Origin: Amycolatopsis echigonensis
GTDB lineage: Bacteria > Actinomycetota > Actinomycetes > Mycobacteriales > Pseudonocardiaceae
DNA length: 64,000 bases
Reading direction: 5' to 3'
NCBI RefSeq assembly: GCF_014174495.1
Contig: NZ_JACJHR010000043.1
Location: forward strand, 1 to 64,000
The first letter of the stretch is position 1. Each line of letters starts with the position of its first letter. Under the pieces are notes generated by a model, which was given only the letters and a program-made list of their open reading frames with translations, was not told where the DNA came from and made no database searches. This document shows positions 9,246-19,700 of the stretch, piece by piece. The position numbers and the translations under genes were made by a program.

Positions 9246-9295
9246 ACGCGCGGGTGCCCGCGCCGGCGAGAACCGGCGCAGGCACCCGAGTCGTT

Positions 9296-10285
9296 TCAGG
9301 AATCACTCAACGGCAAGCCCGGCGGATTGACCTCCGCCTTCTTCACCGCTTCGTTCTCCAGCCCGTACGCGGCGAGCCATTTCGCGTACTGGCCGTGCTG
9401 GATCAGGTAATCGATCGCCGCGGCCACCGGTTTCACCAGGCTATTGTCCTTTTTGGTCGTCGCGGCGATCAGGCCTTGCAAGGCAGCCCCGGCTCCGGAG
9501 TACGTGCCCGCGCCGCGCGTCGGATTCGGGGTTTTCGCCGTGTGCGCGACGTGGTAGGCGATGCCCGGGTTCGGGGCGAAGTACGCGTCGATCCGGCCGG
9601 ATGCCAGGGCCAGGTACGTGCTGTTCTTGTCGGCGAAATTGCGCACGTCGAGCTTCTTGCCCTCGGCCGCCAGCTTCCGCTGCCATTCCCGCAGGATCTT
9701 CTCCTGGTTGGTTCCGCTGTCTACGGCGACCGTTTTGCCCGCCAGCACCTCGTAGTTCCCGTCGAAGTTCCACGCGTTCGCGCGGTTGGTCTCGAAACCG
9801 AGGTTGTCCTCGCGGTAGGCGGCGAAGTCGAAGCCCTGCTGTTTGCGTTGTTCGGTCACGGTGATGTTCGAGAATCCGGCGTCGAACTGGCCGCTTTGCA
9901 GGCGTACGAACAGGTTCTGCCACGAAGCGTTCTGCACGTCCGGTTCGAGGCCCAGCACCGCGGCGACGAGACGGCCGAGGTCGGGTTCGGCTCCGGTGAG
10001 GGTGCGCTGGTCGGTGCCGACGTAGGCCAGCGGCGGGAATCCGGACGGAAGCGCGCCGACGCCGATCGTCAGCTTGCCTCGGTCGAGGAACTTCTTCGGC
10101 AGCTGCGCGCGGATCTCGGCGACGACGGGCACGGTCAGCGAAACCGGGTGCGCGTCCGCGGTGTTCGCGGCGACGGAGACCGTCTGTGAGCCGTTCGCGC
10201 TGGTCGACGCCTGGATGTTGCCGCCGCAAGCACCGACCAGGAGCGCGATCGCGGCGACGGCGGGCAGGATCTTGCGGGTTTTCAT
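9296..10285 (-). CDS. Polar amino acid ABC transporter substrate-binding lipoprotein
   Basis: This 329-residue protein has a lipoprotein signal MKTRKILPAVAAIALLVGACGG, with the lipobox cysteine at residue 20. A type II periplasmic-binding fold (SBP family 3) follows. Typical elements are KLTIGVGALPSGFPPLAYV, LTGAEPDLGRLVAAVLG, FDAGFSNITVTEQRK and LAGKTVAVDSGTNQEKIL. It ends the three-gene importer operon (permease, ATPase, SBP), and its ATG overlaps the ATPase stop by ATGA. The ligand is probably an amino acid or related cation, which cannot be narrowed from sequence. Confidence 0.92.
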   Translation of the reverse strand: MKTRKILPAVAAIALLVGACGGNIQASTSANGSQTVSVAANTADAHPVSLTVPVVAEIRAQLPKKFLDRGKLTIGVGALPSGFPPLAYVGTDQRTLTGAEPDLGRLVAAVLGLEPDVQNASWQNLFVRLQSGQFDAGFSNITVTEQRKQQGFDFAAYREDNLGFETNRANAWNFDGNYEVLAGKTVAVDSGTNQEKILREWQRKLAAEGKKLDVRNFADKNSTYLALASGRIDAYFAPNPGIAYHVAHTAKTPNPTRGAGTYSGAGAALQGLIAATTKKDNSLVKPVAAAIDYLIQHGQYAKWLAAYGLENEAVKKAEVNPPGLPLSDS

Positions 10286-11067
10286 GCGTTCTCCGAGGTT
10301 GCGAGGCCGGCGACTTTCCCGAGGAAGGCTCGGGTCCGGTCCTGGCGGGGGCGGTCGAGGACGGCTGACGGCGGTCCTTCTTCGACGACGCGGCCTTCGT
10401 CGAGGAACACGACGTGGTCGGCGATCTCGCGGGCGAACCCGATCTCGTGCGTCACCACGATCATCGTCGTGCCGGACCGGGCCAGCTCGCGGATCACGGC
10501 CAGCACTTCGCCGACCAGTTCCGGGTCGAGCGCGGACGTCGGCTCGTCGAGCAGGATCAGCCGCGGTTCGAGCGCGAGCGCCCTGGCGATCGCGACGCGC
10601 TGCTGCTGACCTCCGGACAGTTGCCGCGGATACGCGCTGGCCTTGTCCTCGAGGCCAACGCGCGCGAGCAGTTCCTTCGCCCGTGTTACCGCTTCGACGC
10701 GGGGCAGCCGTTGCGTGACGAGCGGCGCTTCCACGACGTTGTCGAGGATGGTGAGATGCGGGAAAAGGTTGAAATTCTGGAACACGAACCCGATCCGGGA
10801 CCGTTGCCGCAGAATGGCGCGCTCGCTCAGTTCCTTGAAACGGTCGCCGTGCACGCGCACGCCGACGAGTTCGCCGTCGATGCTGACGTAGCCGCTGTCA
10901 AGGCGTTCCAGATGGTTGACGGTCCGCAACAAGGTCGATTTCCCCGAACCGGACGGCCCCAGCACCACGGTCACCTGCCCGCTGGGCGCGGTGAGGTCGA
11001 TGCCGTCGAGCACGCGGATTCCGTCGTATGTCTTGACCGCGCCGCGGATGCGGACTTCGGCGCTCAT
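10282..11067 (-). CDS. Amino acid ABC transporter ATP-binding protein
   Basis: This 261-residue ATPase is of the GlnQ/HisP type. It has Walker A GPSGSGKST near residue 40, Q-loop FVFQNFNLFPHLT, signature LSGGQQQRVAIARAL, Walker B LILLDEPTSALD and the H-loop VVTHEIGFA. The ATG (11067) overlaps the permease stop codon, and its own stop overlaps the binding-protein start, so the operon is fully coupled. It is cytoplasmic and energises import by the neighbouring permease. Confidence 0.93.
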   Translation of the reverse strand: MSAEVRIRGAVKTYDGIRVLDGIDLTAPSGQVTVVLGPSGSGKSTLLRTVNHLERLDSGYVSIDGELVGVRVHGDRFKELSERAILRQRSRIGFVFQNFNLFPHLTILDNVVEAPLVTQRLPRVEAVTRAKELLARVGLEDKASAYPRQLSGGQQQRVAIARALALEPRLILLDEPTSALDPELVGEVLAVIRELARSGTTMIVVTHEIGFAREIADHVVFLDEGRVVEEGPPSAVLDRPRQDRTRAFLGKVAGLATSENA

Positions 11068-12038
11068 CGGGCAACCCCCAGCGCGCGCAACCGGGCGCGG
11101 AACCGCTGAAACGGCGTCGGCGGCACGGTCCGCAGCGCGCCGCGGGAGAAGAAGCGTTCGACGTAATACTGGATCACTGACAGGACGCTGGTGAGAATGA
11201 TGTACCAGACCGTGCCGACGAGCAGCAGCGGAATGATTTGCCCGCTGTTCGTGCTGGCCTGGGTTTCGACTACGCCGAACAGTTCCAGCAGCGACGTGAT
11301 GTAGACGACCGAAGTGCCTTTGAGCAGGCCGATCAGCTGATTCGCGTAGGCGGGCACGATGGCGCGGGTGGCCTGCGGCAGGATGATCCGCCGGTATTGC
11401 CGGGAGCGCGGAAGTCCCAGCGCGGCTGCTGCTTCGAGCTGGCCTTGGTCCACCGAGAGCACCCCGGCGCGCACGATTTCCGCGGCGTACGCGGCTTCGT
11501 TCAAGCTCAGGCCCAGCACCGCGACGACGAAGAAACTCAGCACGTCGGTGGCACTGAAGCTGATGAACGACGGACCGAACGGGATGCCGAGGCTGAGCGT
11601 CGAGTACAGCGCGGTCACGTTGGCCAGGAACAGCAACAGCACGATCAGCGGAATCGAGCGGAAGATCCACACGTAGGCCCACGAAACCGCTTGGAGCAGC
11701 GGGTTTTTCGACAGCCGCAGCAGCGCGAGCACGATGCCGCCGACGAGCCCGAACACGGCGGCCAGGCCGGTCAGCTCAAGGGTGAGCAGCAGCCCGTCGA
11801 GGATCACCGGGCGGAAGAACCAATAGCCGAAAACATCCCATTGGAAGACCGGATTGGTGATCAGCGCGTGCGCCAATTGGGCGAGCAGCACGAGCACGAC
11901 CGCCGCCGCGACCCACCGGCCAGGACGGCGCAACGGGGCGACTTTCTTCGCGGCCAGCTCGCGCAACCGCGCTTCGCCGGGCGGTTCGGGACCTGCGGAC
12001 GGCACCGGCACGGCGCACAGCGTGGGAGGAGAACTCAC
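11064..12038 (-). CDS. Amino acid ABC transporter permease
   Basis: This 324-residue His/Glu/Gln/opine-family permease has six hydrophobic segments. The EAA loop lies near residue 215 (LEAAAALGLPRSRQYRRIILPQA). A longer than usual cytoplasmic N-terminus (about 45 residues) precedes the first helix. The GTG start at 12038 has an AGGAG site 8 nt upstream. It is the first gene of the importer operon. The 150-bp leader upstream carries no conserved regulatory motif that I can name. Confidence 0.92.
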   Translation of the reverse strand: MSSPPTLCAVPVPSAGPEPPGEARLRELAAKKVAPLRRPGRWVAAAVVLVLLAQLAHALITNPVFQWDVFGYWFFRPVILDGLLLTLELTGLAAVFGLVGGIVLALLRLSKNPLLQAVSWAYVWIFRSIPLIVLLLFLANVTALYSTLSLGIPFGPSFISFSATDVLSFFVVAVLGLSLNEAAYAAEIVRAGVLSVDQGQLEAAAALGLPRSRQYRRIILPQATRAIVPAYANQLIGLLKGTSVVYITSLLELFGVVETQASTNSGQIIPLLLVGTVWYIILTSVLSVIQYYVERFFSRGALRTVPPTPFQRFRARLRALGVAR

Positions 12039-12189
12039 AGTGGCTCCTGGGGATCGCGAAGAGGGCGATCGCCACTGTGACCCGCGGGGTTCCCGGCTGT
12101 CGAGTGTCCTCTTGGGACTCCCACATGGTGAGCGCGGTGGTGCGGAAGGAGGTTTTGTACCGGCTTTGTTACTGACTGTCTACTGTGGA

Positions 12190-13434
12190 CTAGCGGAGCA
12201 GGTGCCGTTCCAGGAACGGGTTCCGGAACTTCCCGGCCGGGTCCAGTTCGGCCGCCAGTTCCCGGAACTGCCGCACCCCTTGGTGATCCAGATTCAGAAC
12301 CGCGCCGTGGAACAGCTTTCCCCAATGGGCGCGGACGCCGAAGGGGGCGAGCTTCTCCTCGATCAACGGCAGTACCGCTTCCACCTCCGGCTGCCGCTGC
12401 TGCCAGGTGAAATGGATCGCCACCCGGTCGCCGTCGTATGCCGGGCTGAGCCAGTGTTCGTCCCCGGCGACGGTGCGGATTTCCGACACCACCAGCAGCG
12501 GCGCGATCCGGTTGCCGATGCTGCGCAACGCCTCGAACGCCGCGGCCGCGTGTGCGCGCGGCACGAAGTACTCGCTCTGCAATTCCGCTCCGACGCTCGG
12601 CGCGAAGTCCAGGCGGAAATGCGGCAGCCGGGCGTACCACGGTCCGGGAACTCCGCCTTGCACCGTGGTGTTTTCCGCCGAAATGCCCGCTGCGTGCGCG
12701 GGGTGGCGCGGACCGTCGGCGGGAAGGGCGCCGAACAGCGCATCGGGGATCTCCGCCGGGACGCGGTTCTTGAGCAAGACCTGGTCGACCACGTCGCGCG
12801 CCCAGTTCGTGAACAGGCTGACGCTGTAGCCCGCCGCCTGGATTTCGTCGAAGTGCGCCAAGGCCGCGGACCACGGGAGAGCGTCGAAGACGTCTTGGCG
12901 GGCCGAGAAGGTCGGCTCGAGGTCGAGGGTGAGCCGGGTGAGGACGCCGAGCGCGCCGACGTTCACCACCACTCCGGGGAACTCGGCGTCGGTACGGGAG
13001 AAGGTGCGCAGGGAGCCGTCGGCGGTGAGAAGTTCGACCGCGGACACCGCTGCGGCCAGGCCGGGCAGCCGCTGTCCGGAGCCGTGGGTGCCGGTCGCGA
13101 CGCTGCCGGCGACGCTGATGTGGGGGAGGGATGCCAGGTTGGCCAGGGCGTACCCGGCCTCGTGCAGCTGCGCGACCACGTCGCCGTAGCGGGTCGCGCC
13201 GCCGATGGCGACCTTCGCGGCCCCGATTTCCGGTGTGCGGTTGACGGCGGAGAGGTCGAGCTGGAGACCGTCCGGGCTGTCGGCGACGGTGTTGAAGCTG
13301 TGCCGGCTGCCGAGGGCCTTGACCCGGGTCGCGTGCGCGACGAGCTCCTGCGCCTCGGCGAGGGTGCGCGGGGCGACGATCTCGCGTGCGCCGTAGGTGA
13401 GATTGCCTGCCCAGTTTTCGATCACGAGAGCCAA
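12190..13434 (-). CDS. Alditol oxidase (AldO-type FAD enzyme)
   Basis: This 414-residue protein matches Streptomyces AldO from end to end: VIENWAGNLTYGA at the N-terminus, LGSRHSFN (His that carries covalent FAD in AldO) near residue 45, LASLPHISVAGSVATGTHGSG near 105, then the D-arabinono-lactone-oxidase C-terminal domain with SEYFVPR, AIHFTWQQ and HWGKLFH. AldO oxidises xylitol, sorbitol or glycerol at C1 with O2, giving H2O2, in the cytoplasm. It has no signal peptide. It stands alone between two divergent or convergent units. Confidence 0.88.
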   Translation of the reverse strand: MALVIENWAGNLTYGAREIVAPRTLAEAQELVAHATRVKALGSRHSFNTVADSPDGLQLDLSAVNRTPEIGAAKVAIGGATRYGDVVAQLHEAGYALANLASLPHISVAGSVATGTHGSGQRLPGLAAAVSAVELLTADGSLRTFSRTDAEFPGVVVNVGALGVLTRLTLDLEPTFSARQDVFDALPWSAALAHFDEIQAAGYSVSLFTNWARDVVDQVLLKNRVPAEIPDALFGALPADGPRHPAHAAGISAENTTVQGGVPGPWYARLPHFRLDFAPSVGAELQSEYFVPRAHAAAAFEALRSIGNRIAPLLVVSEIRTVAGDEHWLSPAYDGDRVAIHFTWQQRQPEVEAVLPLIEEKLAPFGVRAHWGKLFHGAVLNLDHQGVRQFRELAAELDPAGKFRNPFLERHLLR

Positions 13435-13490
13435 GCCTAACCGGCCCCGGCGCGGCAGACTGGGGACAGGCTGAGGCGAGGAGACCCGAC

Positions 13491-14348
13491 ATGCATTCCG
13501 CTGGACTCGTGCTGCACCCGCGCCGCGATTCGAAAGCCGCGGTCGACGCGGTGCTGGGCTGGGCCTCCGGGCGCGGGATCGAGATCCTCGGCATCGTCGA
13601 CGAGATCGCCAGGGTCGATTGTTCGGCGACCGGCGTCCAGCCCGGTGAGCTGGGGAAACGGTCGGATCTGCTGGTCAGCCTCGGCGGCGACGGCACCATG
13701 CTGCGCGCGATGCGGCTCGCCGACGGGCAGCACGCGCCGGTGCTCGGCGTCAATCTCGGGAAGCTCGGTTTCCTCGCCGAGGTCGACGTGCCCGACCTGC
13801 CGCTCGCGCTGTCCGCGATCGACCGCGAGGAGTTCACCGTCGAGCCCCGGCTGGCGGTGGACGCGCGGTTCGGCGGCCGGATCGAGACGGCGTTCAACGA
13901 CGTCGCGGTGGTGCGCGTGCCCGGCGACGGAAGCGCGGTGGTCGCGGTGCTGGTGAACGGTGAACAGTTCGTGAGCTACGCCGCCGACGCGGTCGTGGTC
14001 GCGACGCCGACCGGCTCGACCGCGTACAGCTTCTCCGCCGGAGGGCCGATCACAAGCCCCGCCGTGGAAGCGCTGCTGGTCACGCCTGCCGCGCCGCATT
14101 CGGCGTACAGCCGCGGCGTGGTGTTGTCGGTGCAGGACACCGTGACACTGGAGGTGCTGCCGTCGAGCGGGCGGCTGGCGGTGGAGGTCGACGGGCAGGT
14201 CGCGGGTTACGTGGGGCCTGGCGAAAAGGTCGACCTGCACGCCCGCCCCGGTGCGGCCCGCGTGGTCCGGCTCGGCATGACGACGTTCTACCAGCGCGCC
14301 CGGCGCAAGCTGCGGCTCAGCGATTCGGCGGAGATTCCGCTGTCCTGA
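13491..14348 (+). CDS. NAD kinase (ATP-NAD kinase family)
   Basis: This 285-residue protein has the NAD-kinase motif SLGGDGTMLRAMR at residues 64-76, a catalytic-lobe NLGKLGFLAEVD motif and the PTGSTAYSFSAGGPI motif near 170. It should phosphorylate NAD to NADP in the cytoplasm. It is not in the usual RecN/TlyA operon, so it may be a second paralog that boosts NADPH under particular conditions. RBS-like GAGGAG sits just upstream of the ATG. Confidence 0.88.
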   Translation: MHSAGLVLHPRRDSKAAVDAVLGWASGRGIEILGIVDEIARVDCSATGVQPGELGKRSDLLVSLGGDGTMLRAMRLADGQHAPVLGVNLGKLGFLAEVDVPDLPLALSAIDREEFTVEPRLAVDARFGGRIETAFNDVAVVRVPGDGSAVVAVLVNGEQFVSYAADAVVVATPTGSTAYSFSAGGPITSPAVEALLVTPAAPHSAYSRGVVLSVQDTVTLEVLPSSGRLAVEVDGQVAGYVGPGEKVDLHARPGAARVVRLGMTTFYQRARRKLRLSDSAEIPLS

Positions 14349-14498
14349 GCAGGCCGCCCGTTCCCCTGGTAATCGCGCGCTGACCTGCGGTGGTCCCGCT
14401 CGGGCTGTGCCCGCTGTCACTTGTCGGTGACATTGCCGTGTCCTATTCGTAATGTCGTGGCGGCTTGGCGGACCCGAACGAGGAGATGGTGGTGCGAG

Positions 14499-15155
14499 GT
14501 GTCCGGTAGACATCGGGACGGATCGAAGTCGTGGCGGCTGCCGGCCGCGGCGGGCGTGCTGGCCGTCGGCGCGCTGGCGGCACCGGTGTGGCTGACCGCG
14601 GGCGGGGCGGAACCGGAGCAGGTCCCGGCCGCCGCCGCGGAGATGCACGCGTTCAGCGCGCCACGGCGGGCGAGCAGCGTTCCGTCGACGACCTTGACGC
14701 CGCCCACGACGTCTTCCAGCGCTGCTTCCGCGACGACGTCCTCGCCCTCACCGACGAGCACAACGACCTCCCACAGTTCGGAAGCCCCGTCGGCGAATGC
14801 GTGTTCGTCCACTTTGGCCGGTACGCAGCCCGCGGTGGCCCAGGCGGGCAATTTCCTCAAGGAGAAGTTCTCGGTGGATTCGGTCGGCGGCCGGGCCGGG
14901 CGGTCCGGGGCGAGCGACCATCCGGCCGGTCTCGCGCTGGACTTCATGGTCGACACGAAGACCGGAAACGCTTTGGCCGCTTACGTTCTCGCGCATCAGC
15001 ACGAGCTCGGCGCGAAGTACGTGATCTGGCAGCAGCGCTACAACGACGGCAGCGGCTGGTCGGCGATGGAGGACCGCGGCGGCGAGACCGCGAACCATGA
15101 CGACCACGTCCACGTTTCGTTCGAGCGCGGCGCGAAGGTTTCGGTCACCTGCTGA
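14499..15155 (+). CDS. Secreted M15-like (ARB_07466-type) peptidase domain protein
   Basis: This is a 218-residue protein from GTG 14499; earlier in-frame starts to 14421 are possible. It has a signal or membrane anchor (RLPAAAGVLAVGALAAPVW), a Ser/Thr/Pro-rich linker (about 55-105) and a C-terminal domain. That domain has metal-site motifs SDHPAGLALDFMVD (near 150) and NHDDHVHVSF (near 205), the H...D...H pattern of VanY/M15-like enzymes. It probably cuts peptidoglycan outside the membrane. A second protein of the same domain class is at 38558-39385. Confidence 0.75.
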   Translation: MSGRHRDGSKSWRLPAAAGVLAVGALAAPVWLTAGGAEPEQVPAAAAEMHAFSAPRRASSVPSTTLTPPTTSSSAASATTSSPSPTSTTTSHSSEAPSANACSSTLAGTQPAVAQAGNFLKEKFSVDSVGGRAGRSGASDHPAGLALDFMVDTKTGNALAAYVLAHQHELGAKYVIWQQRYNDGSGWSAMEDRGGETANHDDHVHVSFERGAKVSVTC

Positions 15156-15263
15156 CACCCGACTTTCGGAGGTGGGCCGGATTCGTCCGGAAGGGCACAC
15201 TGTGCGCTGCCGAATGGTCACCCTCCGCACGGGTGGTCTTCCTTCGCTGCGTGAGGAGCTCCG

Positions 15264-16577
15264 ATGGCGGGCAGGTTCTCGATCCGGCTCACTCTCAGCG
15301 TCGTCGGGGTGCTGGCCGCGCTCGGCGGCACCACGACGGCCGCAGCCGCCGCCGCGCCGGACGACCCGGTGTCGTGGCGCGTACCTGCTGGTCCCGCTGA
15401 GGCGGCCTCGTTGGCGCGCGCCGGGTTCGACGTCGCCGGGACCAGCCCGGGCGTGGCCTACGTGATCGGGAACCAGGCAGTGGCCGGGCAGTTGCGGAAC
15501 CGGGGTTACGCGCCGGAATTCTTCGACACTGTCTACAAAGGAGTAACGACGCGCGCCGCGGGCGACACGTTCTACGGCGGCTATCGCACTGTTGCCGCTC
15601 AGGAAGCGCACCTCGCGAAAGTCGCGGCGGCGCATCCGGACCTCGCGACCGAGTACACGCTCGGGCAGTCGTGGCGGAAGGCCCAGGGCAAGGGCGGCCA
15701 TGACCTCAAGGCGATCTGCCTGACGAAGAAACAGGACGGCGACTGCACGCTGTCGACGAACTCCCCGAAGCCGAAATTCGTGCTGATGGCGCAGATCCAC
15801 GCCAGGGAAATCTCGACCGGGGAACTCGCCTGGCGCTGGATCGACTACCTCGCCGACGGGTACGGCAGCGACGCGACCGCGAAGTCCATTTTGGACACCA
15901 CCGAGGTGTGGGTGGTGCCGATCTCGAACCCGGACGGCGTCGACATCGTCGCGTCCGGCGGGAATTCGCCGAAACTGCAGCGCAAGAACGCGAACACCAG
16001 CCGGGGCAATTGCGGCGGGACGAACATCGGCATCGACCTGAACCGCAACTCGTCCTTCCACTGGGGTGCGGACTCGAACTCGCCGTGCGCGGAGACGTAT
16101 CAGGGCACGGGCGCCGCGTCGGAACCGGAAGTCCAGGCGCTGGAGAAATTCTTCCGCGCGATCTACCCGCAGCAGCGCGGCAGCGACGACAACGACCCGG
16201 CTCCCGACACCGCGCGCGGCACGATGATCACATTGCACAGCTACGGGGACGACATCATCGTTCCGTGGGGCTTCACCGCCGACCCCGCGCCGAATGACGC
16301 CGCGTTGCGCAAGCTCGGTGCGAAGTTCAGTGCTTCGAACGGGTACCTGGTAGGGACCAACGAGGAGACCGTCGGCTACTCGACGAGCGGCACGACGGAC
16401 GACTTCACGTACGGCGCGCTGGGGGTCGCCAGCTACACCTTCGAGGTCGGCGCACAGAGCGGCAGCTGCGGCGGGTTCTTGCCGCGGTATTCGTGCGTGG
16501 ACAGCACGTTCTGGCCGAAAAACAAGGGCGCGCTGATCACCGCAGCCCAATCAGCGGCGGCTCCTTATCGGCAGTGA
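15264..16577 (+). CDS. Secreted zinc carboxypeptidase, M14 family
   Basis: This 437-residue protein has a signal peptide at about residues 1-30 (MAGRFSIRLTLSVVGVLAALGG...AAAA). The M14 carboxypeptidase domain (about 110-430) has QIHAREISTGE (zinc ligands H179 and E182), IDLNRNSSFHWG (substrate-binding N/R), an MITLHSYGDDIIVPWG region (third zinc His) and the catalytic Glu in YTFEVGAQ. It should be an extracellular metallocarboxypeptidase, similar to Streptomyces carboxypeptidase T-like enzymes. It is monocistronic, 108 bp behind the preceding gene. Confidence 0.9.
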   Translation: MAGRFSIRLTLSVVGVLAALGGTTTAAAAAAPDDPVSWRVPAGPAEAASLARAGFDVAGTSPGVAYVIGNQAVAGQLRNRGYAPEFFDTVYKGVTTRAAGDTFYGGYRTVAAQEAHLAKVAAAHPDLATEYTLGQSWRKAQGKGGHDLKAICLTKKQDGDCTLSTNSPKPKFVLMAQIHAREISTGELAWRWIDYLADGYGSDATAKSILDTTEVWVVPISNPDGVDIVASGGNSPKLQRKNANTSRGNCGGTNIGIDLNRNSSFHWGADSNSPCAETYQGTGAASEPEVQALEKFFRAIYPQQRGSDDNDPAPDTARGTMITLHSYGDDIIVPWGFTADPAPNDAALRKLGAKFSASNGYLVGTNEETVGYSTSGTTDDFTYGALGVASYTFEVGAQSGSCGGFLPRYSCVDSTFWPKNKGALITAAQSAAAPYRQ

Positions 16578-16788
16578 GGCGGCGCGCCCGGCGTTGCTGG
16601 AGGACCGGGGTTGCTGCGCGCGCGTGACTGGTCTTCGCCGTGTCGGCGGCTCCGGTTCCCCGGCCAATCTGGCTCCGAGTACCCCGCCGCGAAGATTCTC
16701 AACCGTCGATCGCCGAGGTGTCAGGGAGGCGGGCGGATCGCGGCTCCGGGAGGCATAGTTCCGGCGCGGACCGGGAATCTCGTCGCGC
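16578..16788. other. Non-coding gap before the P-type ATPase
   Basis: These 211 bp contain no open frame with supporting start and ribosome site. The last 50 bp (GGGAGGCATAGTT...) probably hold the promoter of the P-type ATPase. No perfect palindrome or metal-responsive box was recognised. Confidence 0.4.
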
Positions 16789-19700
16789 ATGAGGATTCTC
16801 AACGTGCGTGTTCCGGGGCCGTTGTCGACCGCTGGTGCTGTCCTGGGGATGGTCCGCGGGGCGGCGGGCCTGGTTCTCGGGCCGGGGCGGCGCCGGACGT
16901 GGTCGTGTCCCGGCAGGTTGCACATCGAGGCCCACGGAGTGCACGCGGCGGGCGGACAGCTGGTCGCGCGGCGGATCGAGCGGGAGCTGGAGAAGGAACC
17001 GGGGGTGCGCTGGGCGCGGGTCAACGCGCCGTCCTCCCGGGTGATCGTCGAGGTGGAGGACCCGGCGCCGGAGCCGGCCGCCCTCGTCGCCGTCGTCGAG
17101 CGGGCCGAGAAGATGCCGGAGGAGGCCGAGGAACAGGCGGCCGAGGAGGAATTGCACCATCCGGCCGACGGGGTGCGCGGCACCCGGCTGCTGCCCACGC
17201 TGGCCGGGCACGCGGCGGGGCTGGGGTTGTCCGCGATCACCAAGGTGCTGCCGTGGGCGCCGTTGCCGGACGAAATAGCCGCGCTGCCCACCGTGATCGA
17301 TCTGCACCCGAAGCTGCGGGCCCTCGCCGCCACCCGGTCGGGCAGCCACGAGCGGGCGGATTCCGCGACGTCGATCGCCGCGGCGCTCGGGCAGGGGCTC
17401 GCGTCCGGCGGCGGCGAGGGCACGATGCTCGACGCCGCTCAGCGGATCGAACAGTGGCGGGAGGCCCGGGCGCACGAAAAGGCTTGGTGTGAAAGCGAAA
17501 ACAAGCTGATCACCGGGCCGGACGACGCGGCCGCGGACCCGGTCGCGGTCGAGCGGCCGTGCCCGGTCCCGGACGGCAGCGTGGAAAGCTACGAACGGAA
17601 GGTGCTCGCGGCCGGGGCGGCGGCCGCCGCGGTCATGGCGCCGTTCGGGCCGCGGCGTGCGGCCGGCGTCGGGTTCGCTGCTCTGCCGAAGGCCGCGGAG
17701 GCCGGTCGTGCGGCGTTCGGCGCGCATCTCGGACGGGTGCTGGCGAAACGCGGCGCGCTCATGATGGATCGGGCGGCACTGCGCCAAATCGGCGAGGCGG
17801 ACGTCGTGGTGCTCGACGAAGAGGCTCTGGACACCGGGCGGATGGTCCCCGACGAACTGGTCCTGATCGGGGAGGACCACGGCGCGGCCGAGCGGATCTG
17901 GGGATTGTTCGACCCGAAACAGCCGCGTGCGGACCAGCGCGCCGACGGATGGCGGCTCGCTCCGGTCCGGGAGCTGGACGTGGGCGAGCAGGGCAAGGCG
18001 GAACGGGAAAAACTCGCGAACGAAAGCGCGTTGCTGGGCCTGATGAACGGTGACCGGCTGGAGGCGGTCCTCGGGTTGCGCCGGGAGACGCCGCCGGGCG
18101 TGACCGCACTCGTCTCGGCCGCGCGTCGCGCTGGGTTGCCGGTGGTCGCCGCCGACGGCGAGGAGCCCTCGTTCCCGGCCGACCGGACCGTGCCGGGCGG
18201 CGCGCGGCTCGCCGCCTCAGTGCGGGAACTGCAGTGCGACGGGCACGTGGTCCTGCTGATCTCGGCCGACCGCCGCGCGCTCGGCGCCGCCGATTGCGGT
18301 ATCGGGGTGCACCAGGGCGGGGAACCGCCGCCGTGGGGCGCGCACGTGCTCGTCGGCGACGACCTGACGAGCGCCGGTCTGCTGGTCGAGGCGGTGGCGG
18401 TGGCCCGGCAGGTCAACCAGGAGAGCATCCGGCTCGCCGCTGGGGCGACCGCGGTCGGGGCCGTCGCGGCGCTGCAGCCGGGCCGGAAGAGTCCGACGGC
18501 GCGGAGCCGGCGCGCAGTGGACGGCGGCGCGGCCATCGCGGTCGCGAACGCGCATCGGCGTGCGCGCGGGCTTCGTGCTCCGGCGATGGGCGTGACAGCA
18601 GTGCCGTGGCATCTCATGCCCGCCGACATCGTGCTCGACCAGTTGAACAGCGATCACGGCGGACTGTCCGAGAAGGAAGCCGCCAGTCGCGTTCGCGGGG
18701 GAGAGGCCGCGGCCGGGAGCACGAGCCTGGCCAGCGCGTTCCTGGCCGAACTAGAGAATCCGCTCACGCCGGTCCTTCTGGGCGGGGCGGCGCTTTCGGC
18801 CTCGGTCGGCTCGCCGGTCGACGCGGCGCTGGTGGCCGGTGTCACGGCGCTGTCCGCCTTCATCGGCAGCGTCCAGCAGGTCCGCACCGAACGGGAGCTT
18901 TCGGAACTGCTGAGCAAGTCCGCCGTCACGGCCGTCGTCGTGCGCGACGGGACGGAACGCACGGTGGAAGCGGGCGAACTCGTGCCCGGCGACGTGGTCG
19001 CGCTCGACGCCGGCGACGTGGTGCCCGCTGACTGCCGGCTGTTGTCGGCGAGCGGACTGGAAATGGACGAATCGTCGCTGACCGGAGAATCCCTGCCGGT
19101 GGAAAAGGATCCTGCCCCGGTGGTGGCAGCCGATATTGCTGATCGCACGTCGATGCTGTTCGAGGGCACCACTGTCGCGGCCGGGCAGGCAAAGGCGGTC
19201 GTCGTCGCGACCGGGGACGACACGGAAGCGGGCCGAAGCATGGCGCTCGCCCGCGAGAACGCGCCGACCACCGGCGTGGACGCGCGGCTGGCCGAACTCA
19301 CGCGGAACGCGATGCCGCTGGCGCTGGGGTCGGCGGTGGCGGTCGCCGGTGCCGGGCTCCTGCGCGGAGTTCCCTTGCGGCAGAGCATGTCGGCGGCGGT
19401 CAACCTCGCCGTGGCGTCCGTGCCGGAAGGGTTGCCGTTCCTGGTGAACGCGGCTCAGCTGGCCGCCGCGCGACGGCTCGCCGAGCACAATGCGCTGGTG
19501 CGCAACCCGCGCAGCATCGAAGCGCTCGGCCGGGTGGACGTGCTGTGCTTCGACAAAACCGGCACGCTCACCGAGGGAAAGCTGACGGTCAACGAAATCG
19601 ACGACGGCAAGGAGCGTCGTCGCGTGCCCGACCTGACCGACAGCCTGCGCGCGGTGCTGGCGGTCGCGGTCCGGGCGACCCCGCACGCGGACGACCCGTC

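Noticed and set aside
11776..12126. Possible leader peptide before the amino acid importer
   Set aside because: The reading frame runs through the permease start in another frame and has no attenuator hairpin or repeated codons.
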